This document shows positions 1-7,871 of a DNA stretch of 55,934 nucleotides, one piece after another. The notes beneath the pieces were generated by a model, which was not told the DNA's origin, ran no database searches, and was given only the letters and a program-made list of their open reading frames with translations. The DNA is from a candidate division TA06 bacterium (GTDB lineage: Bacteria; Edwardsbacteria; AC1; EtOH8), in contig JACQXR010000034.1 of NCBI GenBank assembly GCA_016208585.1, forward strand, positions 1 through 55,934, read 5' to 3'. A program made the position numbers and the translations under genes. Position 1 is the first letter of the stretch. Each line of letters opens with the position of its first letter.

Positions 1-2
1 AA

Positions 3-2948
3 ATTCAGTTGACCAGGCAATTGGCAGCCCTTTACCAGCGGGTAAGCCGGTGGGCCCCGGCCATAGAGTTGTGGGAAAGACTGGCTGGATCACTGTCCGG
101 CGAATGGGAATATCACCAGACCCTGGCCAAGCTGCATGCCAATAAGGGCGATTATGCTAAGGCGCTGGAAGCATTGGAAGAAGGCTCAAAAACCGCAAAA
201 AATGACGACCAGCAGTACCTTTACCTGGCCTATAAAGGCTGGGCGCTGGGCCTGCAGGGAAGGCAAGAAGAGGGCGGGGACATCTTGAATAGAGCTTTGG
301 AAACCGCTAATTCCGGAGGCTGTTCTGACGGCACATTTTTCCAAATATATAATTTGTTGGCCAGGCATCACCAATCCACAAACGACTTCAAGCAGGTTGT
401 ATATTGGGCCGAAAAAGCCGCCGGGATAGAGATATCCGACCAGATAGAAAAGGCGAAATTATTTAATAATTTAGGCTATAGTTTATGGCAGGAAGGCGAG
501 TTAATTAAGGCCAAAACATATTTAGATAAAAGCATTAGCCTGTTGGAGCAGGAAGGGCAGAATAATATTTTATGTTATGCCCTGTGCAACTTAGGCCTAA
601 TAAACATTAGCCTAAAAGATTGGGGCAATGCTCTTTTGTGTTACCAGAAAGCGGAAAACAATTTTAATGTGGATGATAGTTTTGCCTTAAAAGCCAATAT
701 AATAGTTAATTTAGCGTTGGTATACGAGAAGCTAAACCAGATTAAGCTATCAAAAGAAAAGTATCTACAAGCAAGCGGAGTTTATCGTGAAATTGCTGAT
801 ATAACGGGAATGGCAATAAGCTTATCTAACTCTGCTTTGCAGGATCAGATATTAGGTAAAACGGCATACGCCGTAAAAACATTAATTCATTGCCTGGACT
901 TATCCCGAAAAAACAAGTTGGATTATGCTGAAGTTATCATTAGAAAAGACATCGGAATTGTTTGTATAGAAGACGACCGATATGGCGAAGGCCTTGATTG
1001 CATCCAAAAAGCTATGGCGGTCTCATCGCAAAAGAATCTGAAAATACATTGGGATTGCCTTTATTACGGGGCTTTGGCGGCAGGGAGCCTCAATGATCTT
1101 ATATCTATGAACAATTATTTGATTATGGCAAAAGACAAGGCCGGCGACGCAATAGAAAAAGCGCAGCTTAAAATGCTGGAAGGATTTTATATGGCTAAAA
1201 ATGGCGATATTAACAAAGGCGTGGATCTGGCCATGCAAGCCGCCGGTGAGCTAAAAGACAGCGGCGATGCTGCCGAATCGGCCAAGGCCTGGCTGAAGGC
1301 GGGTGAATTCGCCTTGGGAACGGATGGCTTTAACGATGCGGAAAAACTGATGCCGGGTCTTTTAACCGCCGAAGCCGAGTTTCAAAAAATGGGGGCGCCT
1401 GTTTATCTGGAACGCGCCAGAAATCTGATTCTAACGGCCGTCCGCAGGCTGTTTGCCCCGGGAAATATACTGCCCGGCGCTCAAATGCTGGAAGGGCTTT
1501 ATCAAATAGCCGCTTTGCTGGATCCCGACAAAAATCAGGCCGAGTTGGCTCAAAGCTGTTTAGACGTAACGGTAAAGCTGCTCAATGCCGAACGGGGCGG
1601 CCTGTTTTTGACCGATGAAAATTCAAAACTTTTCCTGGCGGCCAAAGTGGACCTGGATCCCGATACCCAGAACGACGCGCTGGAATTTTCTTCCCATGCC
1701 GTGATGGCGGCGGCCGCCGGCGAAACCATGGTGGTATCCAACGACGCCCAGTTAGATGAGTCTCTTAAATCGCGCTTAAGCGTCAAACGGAATGCCATCC
1801 GTTCGCTGTTGTGCCTGCCATTAAAATCAAGGGAAGGAACGCTGGGCGCCATTTATCTGGATTCCCGGCTGAAACCTGGAATATTCAACCAGGCCCAAAG
1901 GGATTTTACCAGGGCTTTAGCCCAGATATTGGGCGCGGTCATAGAAAGCCATCGCTTGCTGGAAGAATTGCGTTCCAAGAACCTGGAACAGCAGGAAACA
2001 GGCTCCAAAGCTCTGGCCGGGTTGATTGGGAATTCGGCCGCGGTAAAAAAAATGATCAAACGGATCAAAGCCGCGGCCCCCACCGATGTAACGGTGCTGT
2101 TGGACGGGGAATCGGGCGCCGGCAAGGAAATGGCGGCCCAGATAGTGCACCAGCTTTCGAACCGCCGGGATAAAAAGTTCCTGGCCCTGGACTGCGGCTC
2201 CCTGCCGGAAACGCTGCTGGAATCCGAGCTGTTCGGTTATATCAAAGGGTCTTTCACCGGAGCCCACAAGGACAAGGCCGGGTTGTTTGAGGCGGCCGAC
2301 GGCGGCACGGTATTTTTGGATGAGATCGCCAGCGCCAGCCCGGGTGTTCAGGCCAGGCTGTTAAGGGTGATAGAGGCCGGAGAGATCAGGCGGATCGGCA
2401 GCGAAACGGTAAGCTTGGTGGACGTCCGGATGATTTGCGCTACCAACAAGGACCTGGAAATTGAGATCAACGCGGGGCGGTTCAGGGAAGATCTGTATTA
2501 CCGGCTGAAGGTGATCAGGATAAGCATTCCTCCTTTAAGGGAAAGGAGCGAGGATGTGCTGGTATTGGCCGAGTATTTTAAAAACAAATATCAAAAAAAA
2601 TTCAATAAAGGCAGTTTGTCCTTTGACGAAGGGGCAAAGAGGGCCATAGTGATGCACAATTGGCCGGGAAACATTCGGGAGTTGGAGAATACCATTCAAA
2701 AGGCGGTTTTACTGACTTCCCAAAGAAGAATTACCGAGAATGAATTGGAAATTGAAGGTTACCGGGTTGATAACGCCCAAAGCATTAGGGAGAACCATGA
2801 GGGCAGCCAAAGGCAGCTAATAATAAGGAGTTTAGAAAGCGCCGGGTATAATTTCACCAAAGCGGCCAAAATTTATGGCGTTTCCAAGAGGCATTTTTAC
2901 CGGTTAACCGGTAAGCACGGGATAAAGCGGGACAAAAATGTCAAATAG
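3..2948 (+). CDS. TPR-GAF sigma54-dependent transcriptional activator (5' truncated)
   Basis: Bacterial enhancer-binding protein that would activate sigma54 RNA polymerase. The frame is open to the window edge, so the true N-terminus lies upstream; numbering below counts from the TTG at 9. Residues 1-470 are TPR-like helical repeats, 485-655 a GAF domain, 675-910 the AAA+ domain and 930-972 a Fis-type helix-turn-helix. Walker A is GESGAGKE (700-707). The sigma54-contacting loop is GSFTGA (747-752) instead of the usual GAFTGA. Walker B is FLDE near 771. There is no receiver domain, so input is probably protein or peptide binding by the TPRs and a ligand or partner at the GAF. A sigma54-like promoter lies 310 bp downstream. 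Confidence 0.93.
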   Translation: MQLTRQLAALYQRVSRWAPAIELWERLAGSLSGEWEYHQTLAKLHANKGDYAKALEALEEGSKTAKNDDQQYLYLAYKGWALGLQGRQEEGGDILNRALETANSGGCSDGTFFQIYNLLARHHQSTNDFKQVVYWAEKAAGIEISDQIEKAKLFNNLGYSLWQEGELIKAKTYLDKSISLLEQEGQNNILCYALCNLGLINISLKDWGNALLCYQKAENNFNVDDSFALKANIIVNLALVYEKLNQIKLSKEKYLQASGVYREIADITGMAISLSNSALQDQILGKTAYAVKTLIHCLDLSRKNKLDYAEVIIRKDIGIVCIEDDRYGEGLDCIQKAMAVSSQKNLKIHWDCLYYGALAAGSLNDLISMNNYLIMAKDKAGDAIEKAQLKMLEGFYMAKNGDINKGVDLAMQAAGELKDSGDAAESAKAWLKAGEFALGTDGFNDAEKLMPGLLTAEAEFQKMGAPVYLERARNLILTAVRRLFAPGNILPGAQMLEGLYQIAALLDPDKNQAELAQSCLDVTVKLLNAERGGLFLTDENSKLFLAAKVDLDPDTQNDALEFSSHAVMAAAAGETMVVSNDAQLDESLKSRLSVKRNAIRSLLCLPLKSREGTLGAIYLDSRLKPGIFNQAQRDFTRALAQILGAVIESHRLLEELRSKNLEQQETGSKALAGLIGNSAAVKKMIKRIKAAAPTDVTVLLDGESGAGKEMAAQIVHQLSNRRDKKFLALDCGSLPETLLESELFGYIKGSFTGAHKDKAGLFEAADGGTVFLDEIASASPGVQARLLRVIEAGEIRRIGSETVSLVDVRMICATNKDLEIEINAGRFREDLYYRLKVIRISIPPLRERSEDVLVLAEYFKNKYQKKFNKGSLSFDEGAKRAIVMHNWPGNIRELENTIQKAVLLTSQRRITENELEIEGYRVDNAQSIRENHEGSQRQLIIRSLESAGYNFTKAAKIYGVSKRHFYRLTGKHGIKRDKNVK

Positions 2949-3130
2949 CGTGACGTAGTTGTCATTTTTTACATCACTTCCTTTCGCGCCTTTTCGCGTG
3001 TTTAGCCCCGCCATTGCCACCGCTTTTAGCTGGGTAAACCACCGTTTTGCGGGGCAAGCGGGGTAAACTGGGTTTTTCAGGGAGAACTAAATAAGCCCTT
3101 AAGCGGCTAATATTGAAGTTTTAGAAAAAC
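2949..3130. other. Non-coding stretch with inverted repeats
   Basis: No ORF is convincing here. It holds TGAC-N6-GTCA just after the regulator's stop codon and GCCCCGC (3005-3011) repeated inversely as GCGGGGC (3049-3055). Such inverted repeats lie at the right distance (200-300 bp) upstream of the sigma54-type promoter to be activator sites, but this is inference only. Confidence 0.3.
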
Positions 3131-3160
3131 GAGCGGGACAGGTATGTCCCGCTTTTTTGT
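3131..3160 (+). terminator. Intrinsic terminator of the sigma54 activator gene
   Basis: An 8-bp stem GCGGGACA (3133-3140) and TGTCCCGC (3145-3152), loop GGTA, followed by six T. It separates the regulator transcript from the small genes downstream. Confidence 0.9.
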
Positions 3161-3260
3161 TTTTATGCCAAAATATCAAACCAAATAATTGGAAGCTGTT
3201 ATATTCTTAACACAATGCAAATCCGCTTGTTATAAACGCTGTGTTTTAAATATTTAGCCT

Positions 3261-3276
3261 TGGCACATAAATTGAA
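3261..3276 (+). promoter_or_regulatory. Sigma54-type (-24/-12) promoter
   Basis: TGGCAC (3261-3266), five bases, then TTGAA (3272-3276). This is the sigma54 consensus TGGCAC-N5-TTGCW with the correct spacing and one mismatch, A instead of C in the -12 element. The preceding T makes the usual YTGGCAC. Transcription would start near 3287, 35 bases before the ATG of the small exported peptide. An inverted repeat AACACA/TGTGTT (3209-3214, 3240-3245) lies just upstream. Confidence 0.6.
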
Positions 3277-3321
3277 TGTATATAGTAACGTAAACTTCAA
3301 TATTAACCACAGGAGATAAAA

Positions 3322-3462
3322 ATGAAAAAGGCAGTATTTCTTGCCCTGGCCGCTTTCCTTTTAGTTAGCGCCATAGCCATTCCGGCGTATTCGGCCATTA
3401 TCAAGAAACCCATAGTGGTATTGGATGGAGACCCGGTACCCACTCCACCGCCCCCCCTATAA
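3322..3462 (+). CDS. Small exported peptide (46 aa)
   Basis: Too short for usual gene callers but well supported. AGGAG (3311-3315) lies seven bases before the ATG and a sigma54-like promoter lies upstream. The product starts MKKA, has a hydrophobic core of about 18 residues and ends its signal sequence near AYSA (residues 22-25), so signal peptidase I would release a peptide of about 21 residues. This mature part is rich in I, V and P and ends in a run of four prolines and a leucine. There are no cysteines. Its position next to a TPR/GAF sigma54 activator suggests a regulated secreted peptide, possibly a signal; no family is recognised. Confidence 0.6.
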   Translation: MKKAVFLALAAFLLVSAIAIPAYSAIIKKPIVVLDGDPVPTPPPPL

Positions 3463-3500
3463 GTATTGCCAGGTTCAATTGCAAATAGAACCAAAAATTT

Positions 3501-3531
3501 AAATTCCATGTACAATAAATTCCATGTACAA
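3501..3531. repeat. 15-bp tandem duplication over a start codon
   Basis: AAATTCCATGTACAA occurs at 3501-3515 and again at 3517-3531, separated by one base. The duplication copies an ATG; the second ATG (3524) opens the 65-residue ORF and the first is out of frame with it. Confidence 0.9.
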
Positions 3532-3721
3532 CAAGATAGATACCTATCACTTTATTCTGAACACGGGCCAGGATTTTTACGGAAAAGTCCTGGCCCAAGA
3601 CGACCTTAAAATGATCGTCGCCACAGCCAAGGACAGCAAACCTGCCCGGAGGCTGATCATTTATCACCAGGCCATGCTGATGGCCGAGACGGTCAAAACG
3701 CCTTTTATTCAACCATGTTAA
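3524..3721 (+). CDS. Small hypothetical protein (65 aa)
   Basis: An unrecognised ORF between the exported peptide and another tiny ORF, all on the same strand within 1 kb of the sigma54-type promoter. It has no signal peptide or membrane segment and is mixed alpha/beta in character. No clear Shine-Dalgarno precedes the ATG, which lies in the second copy of a 15-bp repeat. It may be a real gene of the small cluster or a chance ORF. Confidence 0.35.
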   Translation: MYNKIDTYHFILNTGQDFYGKVLAQDDLKMIVATAKDSKPARRLIIYHQAMLMAETVKTPFIQPC

Positions 3722-3731
3722 CAGGCGGAGT

Positions 3732-3926
3732 ATGCTTTTAAACAACCAAGTTGCTCCGGAAAACAAATTACCGGTCTGCGACCTAAAACACAGAATCAAA
3801 ATATCAGCGGTGGATGCAAAAGGGCTTTACAAAAACAAGTGCTGTGATGCCCGCGATTGCTATTGGAAGAAGCATCTGGGCAATGACATTTTTTGTCTTT
3901 TTGACCGGGATCTTCGAGGAAACTGA
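3732..3926 (+). CDS. Small cysteine-containing hypothetical protein (64 aa)
   Basis: A short ORF with GGCGGAG immediately before the ATG. The product is basic with five cysteines, four of them in the second half in a C-C-x4-C arrangement plus one more, which could form a small metal site. It starts 10 bases after the stop of the preceding ORF and ends 18 bases before the HNH-like ORF, so the three could be one transcript. No family is recognised. Confidence 0.4.
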   Translation: MLLNNQVAPENKLPVCDLKHRIKISAVDAKGLYKNKCCDARDCYWKKHLGNDIFCLFDRDLRGN

Positions 3927-3944
3927 ATATTAAAGAGCTTTAAG

Positions 3945-4199
3945 ATGTATTTCTCTGAAGAGACGCTTAAGAAGGCCTGGGGACGGGCTGGCGGCAAATG
4001 CGAGGGTTCGGTGTTGGCCGGAGGCCGAAAGGAAATTTGCGGCAAGCCGCTGTTTTGGGAAAAGAAAAATACAACGGTTGAGATCAAATATCCGGACGGC
4101 TGGATCGCCCTGCCCCGGTTGGTCATCAGCGGCAAGGCGCCGGATGTGCCAGCCAATTGCGAGATACTGTGTCAGGAATGCCACCGGCAATGCCAGTGA
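3945..4199 (+). CDS. HNH-like small zinc protein (84 aa)
   Basis: The ends resemble small HNH nuclease-fold proteins: WGRAGGKCEG near residues 12-21 and NCEILCQECHRQCQ at the C-terminus. The latter resembles the N-x-x-x-L-C-x-x-C-H ending of HNH domains. The central histidine pair usually seen in active HNH nucleases is not evident, so the fold may be kept without nuclease activity. It is the last convincing ORF of the small cluster. No strong Shine-Dalgarno is visible. Confidence 0.5.
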   Translation: MYFSEETLKKAWGRAGGKCEGSVLAGGRKEICGKPLFWEKKNTTVEIKYPDGWIALPRLVISGKAPDVPANCEILCQECHRQCQ

Positions 4200-4312
4200 A
4201 ATAGCGGCTTGCCAGGACATTTATAAGGAAGCCAGCCTGTCCGCCGTAGTAGCAACGAAGGTGGAAGTGCAACGAAGGCGGAGAAGGCAGGAAAATTGCC
4301 TTTTGCCGGGAT

Positions 4313-4411
4313 ATGCAGGCCGCCTTCAGCGCCATGGCACTGGTGGATCCTTCTATAGAAGGGGGCCGATGTAAATCATCTGCTTTGATTGAGCTTTATG
4401 GCCTGTCCTGA
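4313..4411 (+). CDS. Possible tiny ORF (32 aa) after the HNH-like gene
   Basis: A short open frame running to a TGA at 4409-4411. The frame is already open for some 20 codons upstream, after two TAG codons. Its amino-acid composition looks coding-like, but there is no clear ribosome-binding site and no recognised family. It could be the tail of a decayed gene. Confidence 0.2.
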   Translation: MQAAFSAMALVDPSIEGGRCKSSALIELYGLS

Positions 4412-4431
4412 TGAATATCTGACACGAAATA

Positions 4432-4479
4432 CCCTGGCTTTCGGATGTGCGAACTGTCCGAGAGTTACAGGGCTTTTTT
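4432..4479 (+). terminator. Intrinsic terminator of the small-gene cluster
   Basis: CCCTG (4432-4436) pairs with CAGGG (4468-4472), with an inner stem TCGGA (4441-4445) and TCCGA (4457-4461), followed by C and six T. It closes the group of small + strand ORFs. Confidence 0.75.
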
Positions 4480-4509
4480 GTTATTTTCCTGAACCATGTA
4501 TTCCATAAC

Positions 4510-4549
4510 ATAACTGTAGGGAAGGTTTAAAACCTGCCCCTACAGTTAT
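4510..4549. repeat. Dispersed palindrome (ATAACTGTAGGG type)
   Basis: Perfect 12-bp arms (4510-4521 and 4538-4549) enclose inner arms AGGTTT/AAACCT. A shorter related palindrome with the same GTAGGGG word is at 49508-49527, which suggests a dispersed REP-like element. Confidence 0.8.
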
Positions 4550-4601
4550 AGTTAATTCATCATCCATCCTGCCACGCAACGCAGTCGAAAGGACTTGAAC
4601 C

Positions 4602-6143
4602 TTGCCTGCCGAACATCAACTGGACATGCAACTGCTGGGGCAAAGCTTTTTACGCAACATACCCCAGGGGCTGATGGCCTGTAATCCGGATGATTCCCGG
4701 GTGATCTATGTCAACCCCGCCTGGGAAACGGTAACCGGGTTTGCCCCTACCGAGATGCTGGAGGCCAAGCCGCCCTACCCCCACTGGCCGCCCGGGGATA
4801 AGGAGAAAATGGTCCAGCAGATGTTGCAGGCCAGGCACGACGGCGCCCTGGCCTGCGAGTGCCGTCTCCAGCGCAAGGACGGCAAAATGATCCCGGTGCA
4901 AACCTATCACGGGCAGGTGCGGGACGGGGACGGCCGGCTGACGGCCCTGTACCAGTTGGTGAGCGACAATTCGGATAACAAGACACTGGAGGCCAAACTG
5001 CTTCAGGCCCAGAAGATGGAGGCGGTGGGGCATCTGGCCGGGGGGCTGGCCCACGACATGAACAACATCCTGCAGGTGATCCTGACCTCGGGCGACATGA
5101 TGCTGACCGAGGCCGGGGCCGGGCATCCCTGGCGCCAGCGGATTATGGACATCATCCGGGCCGGGGAGAAAGCGGCGGTGCTGACCCGGCAGCTTTTAAC
5201 CTTTGCCCGGAAGAACAAGGTGGAGGTCAAATTGCTGGACCTGAACCCATTAGTAATAGAATTCCAGAGTATGATTTCCCGGCTGCTGGGCGAGCGGATA
5301 AAAGTGGAGATCACACTAGGCCGCAGCCTGCCCTTGGTGATGGCCGATCATAGTCAAATAGAGCAGGTATTGATGAACCTGGCGGTCAACGCTCGGGACG
5401 CCATGGACCAGGGTGGGTTGTTCTCCATTTCCACCCGGGAGGAATTTCTGGACGAAAACTATGCCAAGACCCACCCCGAGGCGGAGCCGGGGCACTATGC
5501 CCTGATCTCGGTCTCCGATACCGGGGCCGGGATGGACGCCGAGGCCCAAAAGCGCCTGTTTGATCCGTTCTTCACCACCAAGGCCAAGGAACAGGGAACC
5601 GGCCTGGGGTTGTCGGTGGTCTACGGCATCGTCAAGCAGCATAAGGGGCATATTTATGTCTACAGCGAAAAGGACCGGGGCACCACTTTCAAGATATACC
5701 TGCCGGCGGCGGCCGACCAGCGCAAGGGCAGGCGCGCCAATCAACAGACCCAGATCCGCTTCGGCCACGGGATAATCCTATTGGTGGAAGACGAGAAGGC
5801 GGTGCGGGAGATGGAGGTTCAGCTTTTGACCAGCCTGGGGTATCAGGTGATCCCGGCCCGCAACGGCGAGCAGGCCCTGGAGGTTTTTGCCCAGCGCCGG
5901 GGGAACATCGATCTTCTGATGAGTGACATGATAATGCCGGGGCTTTCGGGCTGGGAGCTGTATATGAACCTCAAAAAACAAAAGCCGGAACTTAAGGCCT
6001 TGTTCGCCTCGGGCTATTCCGACGAGAGCAGCCGGCCGCTGATCAGGAGCCACGGGGTGGACTTTTTGCAGAAGCCGTTCAGTCTGCACAAGCTGAGCGT
6101 GAAATTGCACGAAGTGCTGAAAAGCACGAAGCATATAGCGTAA
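4602..6143 (+). CDS. PAS-domain hybrid sensor histidine kinase
   Basis: Cytosolic hybrid kinase of 513 residues: a PAS domain (about 14-125), a HisKA-type dimerisation domain with phosphoacceptor His151 in AHDMNNIL, an HATPase domain (about 250-372) with DTGAGM and GTGLGL nucleotide motifs, and a C-terminal receiver with Asp442 in SDMIMPG. No membrane segment is predicted, so the signal is probably intracellular and sensed by the PAS domain. It starts at TTG 4602 with AAGGA upstream; ATG 4626 is an alternative. No partner response regulator is adjacent. The last 21 bases already belong to a heptamer array that continues into the intergenic region. Confidence 0.95.
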   Translation: MPAEHQLDMQLLGQSFLRNIPQGLMACNPDDSRVIYVNPAWETVTGFAPTEMLEAKPPYPHWPPGDKEKMVQQMLQARHDGALACECRLQRKDGKMIPVQTYHGQVRDGDGRLTALYQLVSDNSDNKTLEAKLLQAQKMEAVGHLAGGLAHDMNNILQVILTSGDMMLTEAGAGHPWRQRIMDIIRAGEKAAVLTRQLLTFARKNKVEVKLLDLNPLVIEFQSMISRLLGERIKVEITLGRSLPLVMADHSQIEQVLMNLAVNARDAMDQGGLFSISTREEFLDENYAKTHPEAEPGHYALISVSDTGAGMDAEAQKRLFDPFFTTKAKEQGTGLGLSVVYGIVKQHKGHIYVYSEKDRGTTFKIYLPAAADQRKGRRANQQTQIRFGHGIILLVEDEKAVREMEVQLLTSLGYQVIPARNGEQALEVFAQRRGNIDLLMSDMIMPGLSGWELYMNLKKQKPELKALFASGYSDESSRPLIRSHGVDFLQKPFSLHKLSVKLHEVLKSTKHIA

Positions 6144-6330
6144 AGCGCACAGCGTGAATTGTGAATCGTGAATTGTGAAAGCCATCCACTATCCAGTATC
6201 CAGTAGACACTACCCGGGAGACACTACCCAGTAGACAGTATCCAGTAGACACTATCCGGGAGACACTACTCAGCAGCCGGTAGCCAGTAAACACCAAACA
6301 CCAAATGTTAAACGCTGAACGCCGAACAGG
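6123..6330. repeat. Degenerate heptamer array (about 29 units)
   Basis: From 6123 the DNA divides into 7-bp units, nearly all beginning with A: AGCACGA, AGCATAT, AGCGTAA, AGCGCAC, AGCGTGA, ATTGTGA and so on. Later units include ATCCAGT, AGACACT, ACCCGGG and AAACACC. One 12-base stretch (6179-6190) breaks the register. The first three units are the final codons and stop of the histidine kinase gene. The array ends at the Shine-Dalgarno of the next gene. Confidence 0.9.
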
Positions 6331-6339
6331 GGGAGGTTT

Positions 6340-6663
6340 ATGGGACTGATCCTATGCCATCACGCCTTTAAGGGGCCGTTCTACGACACCGGGCAGGTGG
6401 AGGACAAACCGGGGGTCTTTGTGCTGCTGGCCGGGTCCGACGGGCGCTACCGGGCGCTGGGGGTCGGCTATTCCCACGCGGTGCGGTCGGGAATAGAGCG
6501 GGAGCGGGAAAAACCGGCCGGGGACTCCAAAAACATCCTGATGTGGGCAGTGTTTTACGATCACAACCTGCCGCCAGGCCAGAGGGAGGAGTTGGTGGAA
6601 GAGTTTAGGGCCCGGTGTCGGACCGGCGGGGCCGGGGTAAACTTAACCGGAGAGACGGGATGA
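6340..6663 (+). CDS. Hypothetical protein, faintly GIY-YIG-like (107 aa)
   Basis: Soluble protein of 107 residues with GGGAGG just upstream of the ATG. The order PGVFVLL (residues 25-31), GRYRALGVGYS (35-45) and a following helix loosely recalls the GVY-YIG plus helix layout of GIY-YIG nucleases, but the catalytic Tyr/Arg/Glu set cannot be assigned. Its stop overlaps the start of the next gene in ATGA, so the two are translationally coupled. Function unknown. Confidence 0.65.
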   Translation: MGLILCHHAFKGPFYDTGQVEDKPGVFVLLAGSDGRYRALGVGYSHAVRSGIEREREKPAGDSKNILMWAVFYDHNLPPGQREELVEEFRARCRTGGAGVNLTGETG

Positions 6664-6860
6664 AAATGAACGGCCGGGCCTTTGGCTTGCGGCGGACCCT
6701 GCACCGGGCGGGCCTGGCCGTGATGTTGGCGTTTCTGGCGGCGTATATCTGTTTTTTCATCGCCAATGGACCCAGGGATTCGGTATCGGTAACTCTGGCT
6801 ATATGCTTTGCGGCCTGCTGTTTTTTGGTGGTACTGACCAGCGAGGTCAAGGAAAGATGA
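6660..6860 (+). CDS. Small two-helix membrane protein (66 aa)
   Basis: The ATG at 6660 overlaps the preceding stop (ATGA). The product has a basic N-terminus and two hydrophobic segments (about residues 18-37 and 44-62) joined by a short polar loop, as in a small inner-membrane hairpin protein. A longer in-frame start at 6615 lies inside the previous gene and is less likely. No family is recognised. Confidence 0.6.
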   Translation: MKMNGRAFGLRRTLHRAGLAVMLAFLAAYICFFIANGPRDSVSVTLAICFAACCFLVVLTSEVKER

Positions 6861-6943
6861 AGTTATGATTTATCCAGCCATTCGCCTGGTAATGTTTGAA
6901 AGGTTGGAATGGTTTGAAAAGAATCAATAGACAAGGAGCGCCA

Positions 6944-7801
6944 ATGAACAAGATCGCCATAGCCGTCATCCACGGCATAGGGGAACAGAAACCGGATTTT
7001 GCCGATGAGATGACCATCGGATTGCGAGAGCAGTTCGTCAAACAGGACAAGAAACGCCTCTCCGGCGCCGAGCTGTGCATTAAGCCGGTATACTGGGCGC
7101 CGCTGCTGCAAAAAGCCGAGGACAATCTGTGGCGGGCCATGCTCAAAGGCGGGACGCTAGATTTCATCTCCCTGCGCCGGTTCATGATCAACTTCGCCGC
7201 CGACGCCATCGCCTACCAGCCGGCCGGATCCGACCGCGAGGTCTACGACCAAGTGCACGGGGTATTCGCTCAAAGTCTAAGAGGCCTGGCGGAGGAGGCG
7301 GGGGAAAAAGCCCCGCTGTGCATCATCGCCCACAGCCTGGGCACGGTGATAGCCAGCAACTACATCTACGACCTGCAGGCCGCGCCAAAGAAGAAGCTGA
7401 TCCCCGAGACCGTCAAGTCCGTTGCCGGGGCCACGCCGATAGAGAAGGGCGAGACCCTTTGCCTGTTCTACACCTTGGGCAGCCCCATCGCCATCTGGAG
7501 CCTGCGCTATGCGGATTTCGGGGTGCCGGTGGCGGCGCCGGATCCCAGGCTGGCCAAACATTATCCCAATATCGCCGGGGAATGGGTGAACTTTTACGAC
7601 CGGGACGACGTGATCGGCTATCCCTTGAAAAACCTGAATTCCCTTTACAACCGGGCGGTGAAGCAGGACGTGGAGATCAACGCCGGGGGATTCTTAAGCA
7701 GCTGGAATCCCTTGTCGCACCTGGGTTACCTGACCGACGGGGACGCGCTGAAGCCGATGGCCCAGGGGTTGTATAAGGCGTGGGCCGGGGCTAACGGATA
7801 A
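6944..7801 (+). CDS. Alpha/beta-hydrolase fold protein
   Basis: A 285-residue cytosolic hydrolase. The N-terminal IAVIHGIGEQ has the HG oxyanion-hole motif and AHSLGTVIA is the nucleophile elbow with the catalytic serine. A histidine near the C-terminus (SHLGYL) and aspartates in YDRDDVIGYP could complete the triad. It resembles lipase/esterase or PGAP1-type proteins; the substrate is unknown. ATG 6944 is chosen because AAGGAG precedes it. The open frame reaches back to 6896 without a ribosome-binding site. The last codons fall in a heptamer array. Confidence 0.85.
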   Translation: MNKIAIAVIHGIGEQKPDFADEMTIGLREQFVKQDKKRLSGAELCIKPVYWAPLLQKAEDNLWRAMLKGGTLDFISLRRFMINFAADAIAYQPAGSDREVYDQVHGVFAQSLRGLAEEAGEKAPLCIIAHSLGTVIASNYIYDLQAAPKKKLIPETVKSVAGATPIEKGETLCLFYTLGSPIAIWSLRYADFGVPVAAPDPRLAKHYPNIAGEWVNFYDRDDVIGYPLKNLNSLYNRAVKQDVEINAGGFLSSWNPLSHLGYLTDGDALKPMAQGLYKAWAGANG

Positions 7802-7870
7802 CGGGTAGCGTACAGCGTAGAGCGTAAATGTTAAAAATGTTGAAAATGTTGAAAACGTTAAAGAGGTTAA
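7793..7870. repeat. Heptamer array grading into 9-mers
   Basis: Units of 7 bp (AACGGAT, AACGGGT, AGCGTAC, AGCGTAG, AGCGTAA, ATGTTAA; 7793-7834) are followed by 9-bp units (AAATGTTGA twice, AAACGTTAA, AGAGGTTAA). As at 6123, the array begins within the last codons of a gene, its units begin with A, and it contains AGCGTAA. Confidence 0.85.
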
Positions 7871-7871
7871 A

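Noticed and set aside
4078-4374. Plus-strand Arg-rich ORF overlapping the HNH-like gene
   Set aside because: Composition is typical of a shifted frame of GC-rich coding DNA, and the HNH-like frame has recognisable motifs.
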